This document shows positions 1 through 9,491 of a stretch of DNA of 64,000 nt, in pieces. This DNA comes from Arthrobacter sp. APC 3897 (GTDB lineage Bacteria; Actinomycetota; Actinomycetes; Actinomycetales; Micrococcaceae). Both the position numbers and the translations under genes were made by a program. The stretch lies in NCBI RefSeq assembly GCF_030407495.1, contig NZ_JASDDG010000006.1, positions 50,097 to 114,096 of the forward strand, in the 5' to 3' direction. Below the pieces are notes generated by a model, which was given only the letters and a program-made list of their open reading frames with translations, was not told the origin of the DNA and ran no database searches. Positions within the stretch are counted from its first letter, which is position 1; each line of letters starts with the position of its first letter.

Positions 1-885
1 GAAGCCGGTCATCAGCAGGGCCACAGGGGTCAGGAACACCATGGCCAGCGCATAGTGCCGGATAACATACATCTCCCCGGCAAACTGCAGCAGGGTCAAC
101 AGGACAGCCAGCTGCACCGGCGTCCAGTCCGGTTGGAGGAGCAGCGCGGAGAGCAGCACTCCGGCGTAGGTTCCCGCGATGAAATGAGCGGCCCGCAGCG
201 GTGCTCGGGCCGTACTTGCGGCAGCAATCGGAGCACAGGCAGCCAGCATCGCCCAGTAGCTGTGTCCGGGACCGGCGACGACGGCGAGTGAACCGGCCGC
301 TGCCACGGCGGCGACGTATCTGCCCGAATGCTGCAGGATCGCCCGCCAGTTCGGCGGCGGCACGGCAGGCCGGTGCAGGTGCGGGCTGTGGCGGCGGGCA
401 TGGGCGCGCCCGGCAATACCCAGGACGACCGCCGTTACCGCGCCGCCTCCTGCCGCCAGGGCAGCTTCCCCCACGGTTCCCGTGAAGGGCGCAGCGGCCG
501 TTGCGGTGAAAGCGAAGATGTAGGTGAACGGTCCGGCGGGCCGGACCCGCAGATAATCGGCGGCAACGGAAATGATGCCGGCAATGACTGTGGCGGCGGC
601 AACAACTTCCCAGTCGCTTCGACCGGCCAGGGACATGGAGACACCGGCAGTCACGGTCAGGATCATGAGTACACCGGACTGTGCCTGATGCCGGAGCCGG
701 CGCCAGTGGGGTTCGCTGCGGCCAAAGACTCCTGTCAGCGAACCGAAAATGGCGCACATGGTCAGGTCCGTACGGCCGAGGAGAATCAGCACCAGTAACG
801 GGATCAGGAGGCCGGCGGCAACCCTCACCGCCGGGAATCTGTGGCCGCGGCCTGCCGGGACCGCCAGGAAGTCTCGAATTGCCAC
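1..885 (-). CDS. FUSC-like integral membrane protein (3' end outside window)
   Basis: Translating the minus strand from a GTG at 883-885 gives 295 codons with no stop before the window edge. An in-frame TAG lies a few codons upstream, so GTG is the only reasonable start. The protein has clusters of hydrophobic segments separated by a basic, His-rich stretch (around residues 145-165), which gives the two-halves layout of FUSC/aromatic-acid-exporter-like proteins (PF13515 type). The second half begins around the motif GHSYWAMLAACAP, typical of the second FUSC segment. Family members are thought to export small aromatic or toxic compounds at the inner membrane; the substrate here is unknown. It lies 63 bases downstream of hrpB on the same strand and may be co-transcribed. 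Family assignment is by pattern recognition only. Confidence 0.72.
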   Translation of the reverse strand, partial: MAIRDFLAVPAGRGHRFPAVRVAAGLLIPLLVLILLGRTDLTMCAIFGSLTGVFGRSEPHWRRLRHQAQSGVLMILTVTAGVSMSLAGRSDWEVVAAATVIAGIISVAADYLRVRPAGPFTYIFAFTATAAAPFTGTVGEAALAAGGGAVTAVVLGIAGRAHARRHSPHLHRPAVPPPNWRAILQHSGRYVAAVAAAGSLAVVAGPGHSYWAMLAACAPIAAASTARAPLRAAHFIAGTYAGVLLSALLLQPDWTPVQLAVLLTLLQFAGEMYVIRHYALAMVFLTPVALLMTGF

Positions 886-948
886 CCCATAAGCCTATGA
901 GCAGACCGCGCTGCAGCCGCGGAGCCACCCACGTGATGCCGGTCGCAG

Positions 949-3654
949 CTACATCCTCGCCTTGGTTTTTGCCGTGGCCTTCGCTGACCAGGGATCCTCG
1001 GGCCAGGGATGCTTGGGATACCGGCCGCGCATTTGCGCCCGGACCTGCTGATACGGCCCGGCCCAGAATGAAGCCAGGTCATCCGTGACGGCGAGGGGCT
1101 GGCGTGCCGGTGAGAGCAGGTGGAAGAGCACCGGCACCCTGCCCTGAACCACCCGCGGGGTTTCCGCCCAGCCGAAGCACTCCTGCAGCTTGACGGCCAC
1201 AACCGGCCTGCCATCCTCGTCGTCGGGGTCCGGATAACCAATCCGTACCTGGGATCCGCTGGGAACGGCCAGCCGTTCCGGCGCCAGCTCTGCCAGCCGG
1301 GATGCCTCGGGCCAGGGCAGCAGCCGGCGCAGCGGCTCGGTGAGATCGATGCCGTTTACGGAGGCACCTGCGGCGAGCGCGTTGAGTTCCGGTGCCAGCC
1401 AATCGTCCAACCTTGCCAGCAGCGCCGATTCCGAGACATCCGGCCACGGATCCCCCAGCTCCCGGTGGATCAGGGCCAGGCGGCGGCGGAGGGAATCCGC
1501 GGCGGGAGAGAACCCGATGACGCCGAGGCCCTCCGTCGCCACAGCACGTGCCACGGCCGGTTTCCCCTCCTCAGCAGACGGACGGACAGGCGTTGAGGAC
1601 AACACGATCGCGCCCAGCCGGCGTTCCCGCCGGGCCGTGACCCGGCCGGAGACGAATCGTGCCTCCATTGTGTCCGTGAGCAGGTGCCGTGCCGCGGCAG
1701 CAGCAGCTTCCTCACTCAACGGTGCCGCGGCACGGATGACGGCACCCGTTCCCGCTGCGTCCCTTCCCTGGGCGCGGGTCACTTCGGCAACTGCCAACCA
1801 TTCATGGCCTGTCAGCGGACTGCCCGCCGGCAAGCCTGCGCGTGTCCCTGAGGAGAGCAGATAGCGCTCAGGTCCTTCGCCGGGCACCCGCCGGGCTATG
1901 CGGTCCGGAAACGCGAGCCCGATCACGAAGCCCACGGCGTCGGCGGCTGCCACATCAACAGGTTTCTCCCGGGCCGGTTTCTCTCTGCGGGCTGTTCCGT
2001 TGCGCGGAGCTGCTTCGCCACGCCGGGCAATGGACTGCATGCGCCGTACGTCCTCCGACCAGCGCCGCTCTCCGGCATCCCGTCCCGAGCGCAGCGCGGT
2101 GAGAAGGCGCGTGAGGTCGGCACCCGGCGCGCGGTGGTCTCCGGCAACCAGGGCCACGGTCTCGGCCGCCGGACGAGCGCCAACCACACCGGACCCGTCC
2201 AGCAGTGCCCGCGCCAATCTGGGGTCGGCAGGGATTCCTGCCAGCGTTTTACCGAGCGGTGTGGCGGCGCCGGAGGCTTCCACCGCACCAAGGTCCCGCA
2301 GCACGCTTTGGGCGTCTGCCATGGCGGTGCGCGGCGGTGTATCCGGCAAAGCCAGTCCTTCACCGCCCGGTGCACCCCAGCAGGCCAGCACCAGGGTTGC
2401 AGCCGTCAGGTCCGCGACGGAGATCTCCGGTGTTTGATGCGCGGGTGCGGCTCCGAAGGTTCGTTCGTCGTAGCACCGGATGACTCGCCCCGGCCCCTGG
2501 CGGGCAGCGCGTCCGGCGCGTTGTTCCGCGGAAGCCCGGGAACAGGATACGGTCATCAGGCCCGACATGCCGCGCACTGCATCCCGGCGCGGTTCCCGGG
2601 CCAGGCCGGAATCGATGACCAGACGCACACCCGGAACCGTCAGGGAGGATTCAGCCAGACTGGTGGAGACGATAATGCGCGGCTTGTCACCGGCTGACCT
2701 CCCGGAGACAGCTCTGTCCTGTTCCCTCGGATCGATTTGTCCATGCAGCTCCAGCACCTCGGTTCCGGTGCCTGCCCGGCTGCGGATGCGTGCGGCCACT
2801 GCGGAAACTTCCCAGGCGCCCGGCACGAAGACAAGGGCGTCGGCCTCCGGGTTTTCGGCCAGCAGCTCGTTGTGTGTTTCGGCAGCTGTATCAGCCACGT
2901 GCTGCAGGAAACTGCGGGTCACTCCGTGCTCGTCCAACCGCAGGGACGGCGCCGGAACCCACCGGACGTCCAGCGGATACAGTGCCGAGGAGCAGCCGAC
3001 GACGGGAACCGGGCCGTCCCCGAATCCCCCGCTGCCGTTTGCGCCGCCAATCAGCGCAGCAAAGCGGGGTGCATCCAGGGTGGCCGACATGGCCACAAGG
3101 GTGAGGTCGTCGCGCAGCTGCCGGACTTCAGTGAGCATGCCCAGCAACAGATCCGTTTCCAACCCGCGCTCGTGGACCTCGTCCAGGACCACAGCAGCGG
3201 TGCCGTCCAATCCCGGATCGGCCAGCAAACGGCGCAGCAGGATCCCCGGGGTGACGAATTCGATGACCGTTTCCGGCCCGGTGTGGCTTTCACCGCGGAC
3301 GGTGTAGCCGACCCTGCCGCCCAACCGGCTCCCGTCCAGCACTGCGAGCCGGCGCGCTGCCGACCTCGCGGCCACCCGGCGCGGCTGGGTCACGATAATC
3401 CGCGACTGCGGCTCAGCGGGAGCTTTGTTGATGAGCAGATTGGCCAGCAGCGGCGGAACCAAGGTTGTTTTACCGGTCCCCGGCGGCGCCTGGACCACGG
3501 CCGCGTTCCTTCCGTTCAGCGGGTCCAGAACGGCCTCCAGATCCGGCAGCGCCTCGGCGAAGACCAGTCCCGAGCCGATGTGCTGCAGGTTGAACGGAGG
3601 CCGGGCCGGGGCGTTTGGCCGGTCCGGATTGCCGGTTGAATGCTGTGTGCTCAC
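949..3654 (-). CDS. hrpB: ATP-dependent helicase HrpB
   Basis: DEAH-type superfamily 2 RNA-helicase-like ATPase, about 901 aa from the GTG at 3652-3654. Walker A is APPGTGKTT (residues 56-64) and Walker B is DEVH (158-161). They are followed by the SAT motif, the [14 protein letters not shown] segment, the [12 protein letters not shown] motif of the C-terminal helicase lobe, and an HrpB-type C-terminal domain ending in [11 protein letters not shown]. Length agrees with the family (roughly 800-900 aa). The reading frame stays open to 4026, but that extra 124-residue stretch is Cys/His/Gly-rich and unlike HrpB, so I start at the GTG just before the conserved region. The cellular role of HrpB in actinobacteria is poorly defined; RNA or nucleoprotein remodelling is the family expectation. 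Confidence 0.9.
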   Translation of the reverse strand: MSTQHSTGNPDRPNAPARPPFNLQHIGSGLVFAEALPDLEAVLDPLNGRNAAVVQAPPGTGKTTLVPPLLANLLINKAPAEPQSRIIVTQPRRVAARSAARRLAVLDGSRLGGRVGYTVRGESHTGPETVIEFVTPGILLRRLLADPGLDGTAAVVLDEVHERGLETDLLLGMLTEVRQLRDDLTLVAMSATLDAPRFAALIGGANGSGGFGDGPVPVVGCSSALYPLDVRWVPAPSLRLDEHGVTRSFLQHVADTAAETHNELLAENPEADALVFVPGAWEVSAVAARIRSRAGTGTEVLELHGQIDPREQDRAVSGRSAGDKPRIIVSTSLAESSLTVPGVRLVIDSGLAREPRRDAVRGMSGLMTVSCSRASAEQRAGRAARQGPGRVIRCYDERTFGAAPAHQTPEISVADLTAATLVLACWGAPGGEGLALPDTPPRTAMADAQSVLRDLGAVEASGAATPLGKTLAGIPADPRLARALLDGSGVVGARPAAETVALVAGDHRAPGADLTRLLTALRSGRDAGERRWSEDVRRMQSIARRGEAAPRNGTARREKPAREKPVDVAAADAVGFVIGLAFPDRIARRVPGEGPERYLLSSGTRAGLPAGSPLTGHEWLAVAEVTRAQGRDAAGTGAVIRAAAPLSEEAAAAAARHLLTDTMEARFVSGRVTARRERRLGAIVLSSTPVRPSAEEGKPAVARAVATEGLGVIGFSPAADSLRRRLALIHRELGDPWPDVSESALLARLDDWLAPELNALAAGASVNGIDLTEPLRRLLPWPEASRLAELAPERLAVPSGSQVRIGYPDPDDEDGRPVVAVKLQECFGWAETPRVVQGRVPVLFHLLSPARQPLAVTDDLASFWAGPYQQVRAQMRGRYPKHPWPEDPWSAKATAKTKARM

Positions 3655-4229
3655 CGGTCCATTCTCCCGTGTCCGGCAGGAGTGGTGGTGACCACCGTGT
3701 GCCTGCTGTCCGGGCATGGCGGCCGGTGTGTTCTCCGGTGTGTCCCGTTGGTCCGTGTCCCGTGTACCGCGCGGGCGGTGTCCCGCGCAGCCCGGGCAGT
3801 GCTCATCGTTACTGCAATTCCAGCAGTTTGGTCCCGCACTGCTATGAACCGTGCCAAGCCCTTCGGCACCAATCGTGCCTTCGCATCCATGGCTGTTAGC
3901 CGCCCTGCCCCGGCAACCGCATACAACCGCCGCAGCCTTCCACGCCAACCCTGCGCGGGCCTGCGCCGCAGCCGCCGCTGACTTTAATTCCTCCAGCAAC
4001 CGAATCTCGTTGCATCCGCTCACCACCCGCTCACCAGCCTCCAGCGATATCCGGTCGACAGCCGGGCTTTCTCCGGGGCGGCCGAGATGAGCGCTGCGAA
4101 CCGGGAAACCCGCTTCGAGGAGATGCTGACCGGGACGGCACCTTTGTCATACATTCGCCTCAACGTTAAAACCACCCTCAACGCTAGAACCACCCTCAAC
4201 GCTAGAACCACCGAAGAGAAGAAGGCCCC
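3655..4229. other. Intergenic region between hrpB and the DUF4334 fusion gene
   Basis: About 575 bases separate the divergent genes. The only long frames are an extension of hrpB and opposite-strand shadows without family features. The right end holds an 18-base tandem repeat (listed separately) and a purine-rich ribosome-binding site at about 4212-4225. I see no RNA gene or other clear gene here. Confidence 0.5.
4161..4214. repeat. Three tandem 18-bp repeats
   Basis: Units at 4161-4178, 4179-4196 and 4197-4214. The second and third are almost identical (CAACGCTAGAACCACC plus two bases); the first differs at two positions (GTTAAA for GCTAGA). They sit directly upstream of the ribosome-binding site of the gene at 4230, so they would lie in its leader or promoter. 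The unit length is a multiple of three and the frame on either strand stays open, so copy-number change would not create stops. Confidence 0.85.
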
Positions 4230-5279
4230 GTGGACTCCCCTCACGTTCCCATCCCCGTTCGACTGTTCCCCGGATGGGCTGAATCTCCGGTCTGGCTTTC
4301 TGACGGCCCCGTCAGTTTCGGGGACTCGCACCTCAGCGAACAGCTCAAAACGGACCTGGCCGGCTGGGAAAACCGCTACTACGCCTCAATCACCGGCGCG
4401 GCTCCCGGCAGCAGGCGCACAAGGCTAAAGCCTACGAACCGGGCTCACGGAGAGCAGGGAAGAACGCTGGCCGCTCACCTTGCAGCAGAGCTGGGAAATG
4501 ACTTTGTTGTGGAGTTCGAGAACAGCAGTGGAAAGCACCGCAGCATCCGAAGCAGTTCGCCGGCAACAAATCCTGCGGCCGCGGGAGCCTTCACCGCCAG
4601 ATATAGGGACGCACAGTCCGAAGCCGAAACGCTCGAGCGTGCCGGTGGACCTTTGAACGCCCATGCACCGCTGTCCGGTGCCCAACTCGGCAGTTCCTCT
4701 GGCACCAGCCCCAACGCAGCGAGCCCCACCGGCGGCCTCACCCCGGCATTGGCCGGACTGAACTGCCTCAGCACCGGAACCAGCTCCGCTGAGGCCCTGG
4801 CGTTTTTTGACTCCCTTCCTCCGGTTGGCATCGATGAGCTCAGCGGTTCATGGCAGGGGGCAGAAGTGCCAACCGGCCATCCCCTCGACGGTGTACTGGG
4901 CAGCTTAGGCTGGCAGGGGAAGAAATTCGAGGGCGCCGAGGCCGCACACCCACTGGTCTTCAGCGGCAGGGACGGCAGCCTCTTCGAGGTGAATCCGCGG
5001 TTTGTTCCGCTTCGGACAGCCCTAAGGCTCGGCCCCGTCCTGCGCCGTCCGGCCGTTGGCCGCGTCATCAGCCCGCTGCTGCGGCTGCTCCGAACAACCC
5101 GACCAAGGGCACGGGTCCGCCTGATGGAATACCGCGGCACAGTGTCGGCCACCATGATCTACGACGCCCTGCCCATCAACGATGCCTTCCGCAGAGTGGA
5201 CGCGGACAACCTGCTGGGAGCGATGGACATGCCCGGACCCCATCCTCCCTTCATGTTTACGCTGGCGAGGATCAGCTAG
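4230..5279 (+). CDS. Hypothetical protein with C-terminal GXWXG and DUF4334 domains
   Basis: 349 aa, GTG start preceded by AGAAGG. Residues 1 to about 115 resemble a small actinobacterial domain of unknown function (Trp-rich start, then a basic-acidic block ending SPATNPAAAGAF). After a low-complexity Ser/Gly/Thr linker, residues from about 190 carry the GXWXG domain (LSGSWQGAE) and then DUF4334 (YRGTVSATMIYDALPI followed by FRRVDADNLLGAMD). GXWXG and DUF4334 normally make a protein of about 180 aa by themselves, so this looks like a fusion to an unrelated N-terminal module. No signal peptide or membrane segment. Function unknown; DUF4334 proteins are only loosely linked to small-molecule binding. 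The next gene starts 60 bases downstream on the same strand. Confidence 0.75.
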   Translation: MDSPHVPIPVRLFPGWAESPVWLSDGPVSFGDSHLSEQLKTDLAGWENRYYASITGAAPGSRRTRLKPTNRAHGEQGRTLAAHLAAELGNDFVVEFENSSGKHRSIRSSSPATNPAAAGAFTARYRDAQSEAETLERAGGPLNAHAPLSGAQLGSSSGTSPNAASPTGGLTPALAGLNCLSTGTSSAEALAFFDSLPPVGIDELSGSWQGAEVPTGHPLDGVLGSLGWQGKKFEGAEAAHPLVFSGRDGSLFEVNPRFVPLRTALRLGPVLRRPAVGRVISPLLRLLRTTRPRARVRLMEYRGTVSATMIYDALPINDAFRRVDADNLLGAMDMPGPHPPFMFTLARIS

Positions 5280-5339
5280 CGGGCAGCACGCCCGGCCCGG
5301 TCTCTTGCCCCGCGCCGCCGCAGCTGTGACAGTATCCCT

Positions 5340-6170
5340 GTGCACCGGAACATTCCTGAAGAACGGCTCGCAGCACGGCTCCGGGCGGCCGGGTGTGTCT
5401 TCGCCGAGGAAGAAGCCCGTCTCCTGCTTGCTGAAGCCGTCAAGCGCAGCGCTGAGTCAGCTGGTTTAAAGAACCTCGAACGGATGGTGCAGCAACGATG
5501 CGCCGGGCTGCCGCTGGAACAGGTCCTCGGTTGGGCCGCATTCTGCGGGCTCCGGGTACAGGTCTTTCCCGGCGTCTTCATTCCCCGGCGGCGGACGGAA
5601 TTCCTGGCCGCCCACGCCATCTCGCTGATCAGCGCCCTGGCCAAGCCGGTGCTCATTGAGCTTTGCTGCGGCTCCGGAGCCGTCAGCCTGGCGATCGCCT
5701 CCCGTACCAGCCATTCGCTGGAGGCCTACGCCGTGGACCTCCACCCCGCAGCCGTTGCGTGTGCCCGCATCAACCTGGCGGGCCGGGCAACCGTTCTGGC
5801 CGGCGATCTTTTCAGTGCGCTGCCGCCATCCCTGCCCGGCCGGGCGGACGTCGTCGTCGCGAATGCACCCTACGTCCCCACCGCACAACTGGACACCCTG
5901 CCTCTTGAAGCGCGCGATCATGAACCGGTTGTCACGCGCGACGGCGGCGCTGACGGCCTCACCCTCATTCGGCGCATCATCGGGTCGGCGTCTGACTGGC
6001 TGGCACCCGGAGGTTCGGTACTGGTGGAGTGCAGCGCAGGGCAGGCGCCCGTTGTGGCACAGCTCCTGGCGGCACAGGGGCTGCGTCCCGAAATCATCAC
6101 CGGCGGGGACGCCGAGGCAACAATCGCCGTCGGCCGGCGGGCACCCGGTACGGCGGCTGTCCGGAAATAG
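5340..6170 (+). CDS. PrmC-related putative protein-(glutamine-N5) methyltransferase
   Basis: 276 aa, GTG start. The N-terminal helical region (about 1-75) is followed by a class I SAM-methyltransferase fold with motif I IELCCGSGAVSLAIA. Where PrmC/HemK and PrmB have NPPY, this protein has NAPYVP. That variant, with the actinobacterial context, fits the PrmC-related family whose substrate is unknown (TIGR03704 type) rather than true PrmC, which methylates release factors on the GGQ glutamine. Length is normal. The start codon is close behind a possible -10 box (about 5330-5335), so the transcript may have little or no leader. Confidence 0.82.
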   Translation: MHRNIPEERLAARLRAAGCVFAEEEARLLLAEAVKRSAESAGLKNLERMVQQRCAGLPLEQVLGWAAFCGLRVQVFPGVFIPRRRTEFLAAHAISLISALAKPVLIELCCGSGAVSLAIASRTSHSLEAYAVDLHPAAVACARINLAGRATVLAGDLFSALPPSLPGRADVVVANAPYVPTAQLDTLPLEARDHEPVVTRDGGADGLTLIRRIIGSASDWLAPGGSVLVECSAGQAPVVAQLLAAQGLRPEIITGGDAEATIAVGRRAPGTAAVRK

Positions 6171-6209
6171 GGAAGACTGGAAGCTCACCATCTTCTAAGG
6201 CGGAACCCC

Positions 6210-6476
6210 TTGATTACTCTTCAGCAGGACAATGACGGCTTCATCCGCATGGACCGGCACTACCCCAAGTCCGCCCCGGTCAGCATCGTTTTCACGGACG
6301 GCACCACCGAAGTCCTGACGGGCGCCCGGATCAACAAGGCGTACGACGACGCCCTGGCAGTTTTCCGCGCGAAGAACCGTTTGGACGCCAAAGGTTTCAA
6401 CCGCCTCGCGAACAAGCAGGCCCCGGACAACAACAAGATCAATTTCGTTCCGGTTTCCCCCGGGATGGGCGGCTAG
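6210..6476 (+). CDS. Small conserved-looking hypothetical protein
   Basis: 88 aa from a TTG with an AAGGCGG-like ribosome-binding site just upstream; an internal ATG at 6249 is an alternative. The protein is mixed charged and hydrophobic (DRHYPKSAPVSIVFTDGTTEVLTGAR), without signal peptide, transmembrane segment or Cys pairs. Codon use is high-GC third position like its neighbours, which supports it being real. It is 39 bases downstream of the methyltransferase and converges on the monooxygenase fusion, whose stop is 6 bases away. I do not recognise the family. Confidence 0.55.
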   Translation: MITLQQDNDGFIRMDRHYPKSAPVSIVFTDGTTEVLTGARINKAYDDALAVFRAKNRLDAKGFNRLANKQAPDNNKINFVPVSPGMGG

Positions 6477-6482
6477 GACAAC

Positions 6483-8939
6483 TCAGTACGCGTCCTCCTC
6501 AGGAGTCCGTCCCGCCGGAAAATGCCCGGTCATGAGCCGCAGCAGCTCCGGCACCACGGCGGGATGGAAATAGTGGCCCATGCCGGGCACCGTCACCAGC
6601 CGCGAACCGGAAATGGCCGCAGCGGTTGCCGCTCCCCCACTGGGATGCACAATGGGGTCCCGGTCACCGTGGATCACCAGTGTTGGCGCCTTGATCCCGG
6701 CAAGATCGGCCGTCCGGTCCGCTGAAGCGTTAATGGCACCGAGGTGCCGGGAACGTGCTGTTCCGTTGTCCGGATACACGCCCCGGTCCCAGGCCAGTCC
6801 GCCGGCCCGGGCTTCTTCCGCCGGGTCCGCCGGATGCACCCGGCCCGACAGATGGCGCATCATGCCCACGCGGTCCTTGATGAATTCCTCCCGTGTCCGC
6901 GGCGGCCGGGCGGCAAACCGGCGTTTGGTTGACAGTGCCGCAGCGCCGGTTTTCCGTGCACCGGTGGTGGAGATGATCGAGGTGAGGGTCAGGACCCGGT
7001 CCGGATAATGAGCCGCAACGGATTGGGCAATCATGCCGCCCATGGACATTCCCGCCACATGCGCCCGGTCCACCTGAAGGTGGTCCAGCAGACCCACCAC
7101 GTCTTCGGCCATATCTTCAATCCGGTACGCGCCGGGCACCGGTTGGGCCAGCGCCAGCTGCAGCAGGCTGGGCACGGGGTTAGTCATCCGGCTGGAACGC
7201 CCCGCGTCACGGTTATCCAGGCGAATCACCCGGTATCCGGCGGCTGCCAGCCCGTTCACAAACGCAGCGTTCCAGGACAGCAAATCCATCCCCAGGCCTG
7301 CCACGAGGACCACCGGCTCACCGTCGTCGGGTCCGTCAAGGCGATAGCAGAGCCGGACTCCTGACCCGAGAGTTACAAAGCGGTCTTCCTCCTGCGTGCC
7401 GGGCAGGATCCCCTGCGGACCCGAGAACTGCAGATGCCCATCAACCAGTGCCCCCTTTTGCAGGTCCCGGCGGTCGGCCAAAAAGTTCATGGTCATGAGC
7501 CAGGGCGCCTGTGTTCCCTGCCGCGGCAGGTCAGCCATGCTGCGCTGGATATACCCGGCACCAAAATCCAGCAGCGGCCGCGTGGGCATGCCCGCCGGCG
7601 CCTCGGGAACGGCGGCGGTGTGGCCGAGGCGGTCCATGCGGGTCAGCAGCCGGGAGAACCACCGCGTCAGCAGCCCTACCTTCAGGGTCCATGACGCGTT
7701 GGTGTAGCCGATGGCAAACGCCATGTTCGGGATGCCGCTGAGCATGACGCCCCGGTACGCGACGGTCTCCGTAAGGTTTACCGGCACGCCGTCCAGCCTC
7801 AGCTCCATGCCGCCCAGAATCCGCAGGGACAAGCCGGTGGCGGTCACGACGACGTCGGCTTCCACTTCTTTCCCGGATGCCAGGCGCACGCCGTGTTCGG
7901 TAAACGCGGCCGTCTGGCCGGTGACCATGGTGGCGTTGCCGCTGCCCAGCGCCTTGAAGAAATCACCGTCCGGAACGGCGCACAGCCGCTGGTCCCACGG
8001 CCGGTAGGGCGGATTCAGGTGCGTGTCCAGGTCAAAGTCCTCCGGCAGCACACGGGACTGGATGCCGCGGATGAGCTTCTGCGCCTGGGTGGGCCAGCGC
8101 TGGCAGAAGGCCCAGATGGCGCGCTGCCGGCGGGCACTGACTTCGGCCATGATCTTTCCGGTGCGTTCGGGTCCGACGACGCCGCGCAGCCTCCGCGCGA
8201 TCGGATCCTCCGCGGGGATGGGAAGGATATAGGTGGGGGTGCGCTGGATCATCGTCACCCGGGCACCAAGTTCCACGAGCGCCGGTACGAGAGTCACCGC
8301 GGTGGCGCCGCTGCCGATGACGGCGACCCGTTGGCCGGACACCTCCAGATCTTCCGGCCAGTCCTGCGGATGCACAATCCGACCGCTGAACCGCTCACGC
8401 CCGGGAATCTCGGGGGTGTATCCCTCGTCGTAGCGGTAGTAGCCGGCAGCGTTGAAGATCCAGCCGGCGGTCAGGTGCAGGGTTTCTCCGGTGCCCTCAG
8501 GCTCGGCCGGCGCTGAGTCCGAAACTGAGTCCGGGCCGGGTTCCGGAGTCCTGGTGCGCTCCACGGTGATGTTCCACCGTGCATCCCGGCTGGACCAATC
8601 CGCTGAAATCACCTTGTGGTGGTAGCGGATCAGGGCGTCCACGCCGTACTCGGCGGCAGTCTCTTTCAGATAGGACAGGATGCTCGGCCCGTCCGCAATG
8701 GCCTTTTCCTCCAGCCACGGGCGGAAGTCGTAACCGAAGGTGTACAGGTCGGAGTCCGAGCGCACTCCCGGATACCGGAAGAGGTCCCAGGTTCCTCCTG
8801 AACGGCCGCGGGATTCAAGGAGTGCGATGGATCGGCCGGGATGATCGGTGAGCAGCCGGCATGCAGCGCCTATTCCACTCAGCCCGGCGCCGATGATCAG
8901 CACATCCAGGTGTTCCAACGTATTTCCGGATTCCATCAC
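6483..8939 (-). CDS. Baeyer-Villiger-type flavin monooxygenase fused to an alpha/beta hydrolase
   Basis: 818 aa. Residues 1 to about 490 form a flavin monooxygenase of the EthA/Baeyer-Villiger class: FAD-binding GAGLSG (17-22), SGGTWDLFRYPGVRSD, the fingerprint-like FSGRIVHPQDWP, and a second Rossmann motif VIGSGATAV for NADPH. Residues from about 540 form a complete alpha/beta hydrolase with nucleophile elbow GMSMGG (Ser632), an Asp in HGDRDPI and a His in GMGHYFHP. A monooxygenase that turns a ketone into an ester, joined to an esterase that opens it, would yield acid plus alcohol in one polypeptide (inference). The start is GTG at 8939, six bases after GGGAG; the adjacent ATG at 8936 is equally possible. 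No obvious operon partner. Confidence 0.88.
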   Translation of the reverse strand: MMESGNTLEHLDVLIIGAGLSGIGAACRLLTDHPGRSIALLESRGRSGGTWDLFRYPGVRSDSDLYTFGYDFRPWLEEKAIADGPSILSYLKETAAEYGVDALIRYHHKVISADWSSRDARWNITVERTRTPEPGPDSVSDSAPAEPEGTGETLHLTAGWIFNAAGYYRYDEGYTPEIPGRERFSGRIVHPQDWPEDLEVSGQRVAVIGSGATAVTLVPALVELGARVTMIQRTPTYILPIPAEDPIARRLRGVVGPERTGKIMAEVSARRQRAIWAFCQRWPTQAQKLIRGIQSRVLPEDFDLDTHLNPPYRPWDQRLCAVPDGDFFKALGSGNATMVTGQTAAFTEHGVRLASGKEVEADVVVTATGLSLRILGGMELRLDGVPVNLTETVAYRGVMLSGIPNMAFAIGYTNASWTLKVGLLTRWFSRLLTRMDRLGHTAAVPEAPAGMPTRPLLDFGAGYIQRSMADLPRQGTQAPWLMTMNFLADRRDLQKGALVDGHLQFSGPQGILPGTQEEDRFVTLGSGVRLCYRLDGPDDGEPVVLVAGLGMDLLSWNAAFVNGLAAAGYRVIRLDNRDAGRSSRMTNPVPSLLQLALAQPVPGAYRIEDMAEDVVGLLDHLQVDRAHVAGMSMGGMIAQSVAAHYPDRVLTLTSIISTTGARKTGAAALSTKRRFAARPPRTREEFIKDRVGMMRHLSGRVHPADPAEEARAGGLAWDRGVYPDNGTARSRHLGAINASADRTADLAGIKAPTLVIHGDRDPIVHPSGGAATAAAISGSRLVTVPGMGHYFHPAVVPELLRLMTGHFPAGRTPEEDAY

Positions 8940-9006
8940 GGGCTCCCTGTCATTGCGTGAATTTCCGTTCGATCAGAAGCTAACACGTTGCACCGACGCT
9001 ACCCCT

Positions 9007-9012
9007 TAGGAT
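9007..9012 (+). promoter_or_regulatory. Candidate -10 box for a leaderless transcript (GrpB remnant)
   Basis: TAGGAT ends six bases before the ATG at 9019, the spacing expected when transcription starts at the start codon. No convincing -35 was seen. Confidence 0.4.
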
Positions 9013-9018
9013 GTGGGG

Positions 9019-9448
9019 ATGCCTGCCGCCGAGATCTGTCAGTACGATCCCGCATGGCCGGTGCTTGCCCGCGCCTGGCTTATAAGGATCGAAGCCTCAC
9101 TCGCCGGGCTGAAGGACTCATCCTCTTTCACTTACGAGCACATCGGCTCGACCGCCGTTCCCGGACTTGCAGCGAAACCCGTCATCGACCTCCAGATCCG
9201 CACCAAAACCTTGCCGGCGGCAGATGCGGCAGGATTCACCGTTCGGCGACTATGTGCTGGTCTTCCGGGATTGGCTGCGCGAAAACCCGGACGAAGCACG
9301 GAACTACGAAACGGTGAAGCGGACCCTGGCGGTGCAGCACGCTTCGGCCTCCGATTACGACGACCACACCCGCGCAAAGACCGCCTTCCTGGACAGGGCA
9401 CAGACCAGAATGGCCGCCGGAGCCGGTTTGGATGAGCGCACCGGTTAG
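9019..9448 (+). pseudogene. GrpB/UPF0157 family protein, broken by internal deletion and frameshift
   Basis: The frame beginning at ATG 9019 encodes the GrpB N-terminus with the signature YEHIGSTAVPGLAAKPVID (nucleotidyltransferase-like fold). Close to 9230-9238 the family sequence jumps to the C-terminal part in another frame: SPFGDYVLVFRDWLREN, then YETVKRTLAVQH, ending ...DERTG at 9448. The middle third, normally about 60-70 residues, is missing, and the two parts are in different frames (frame of 9019 versus frame of 9167). A read-through of the first frame ends at 9435 with unrelated residues. So this is a deleted and frameshifted gene, not a simple base-call error. It is convergent with another internally deleted gene. 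Confidence 0.8.
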
Positions 9449-9491
9449 ATGACAGCCCGGCTGGGCGACAACCCGCTGGGCGACAGTCAGG

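Noticed and set aside
3655..4026. Upstream extension of the hrpB reading frame
   Set aside because: Cys/His-rich, unlike the family N-terminus; the conserved region starts shortly after the GTG at 3654.
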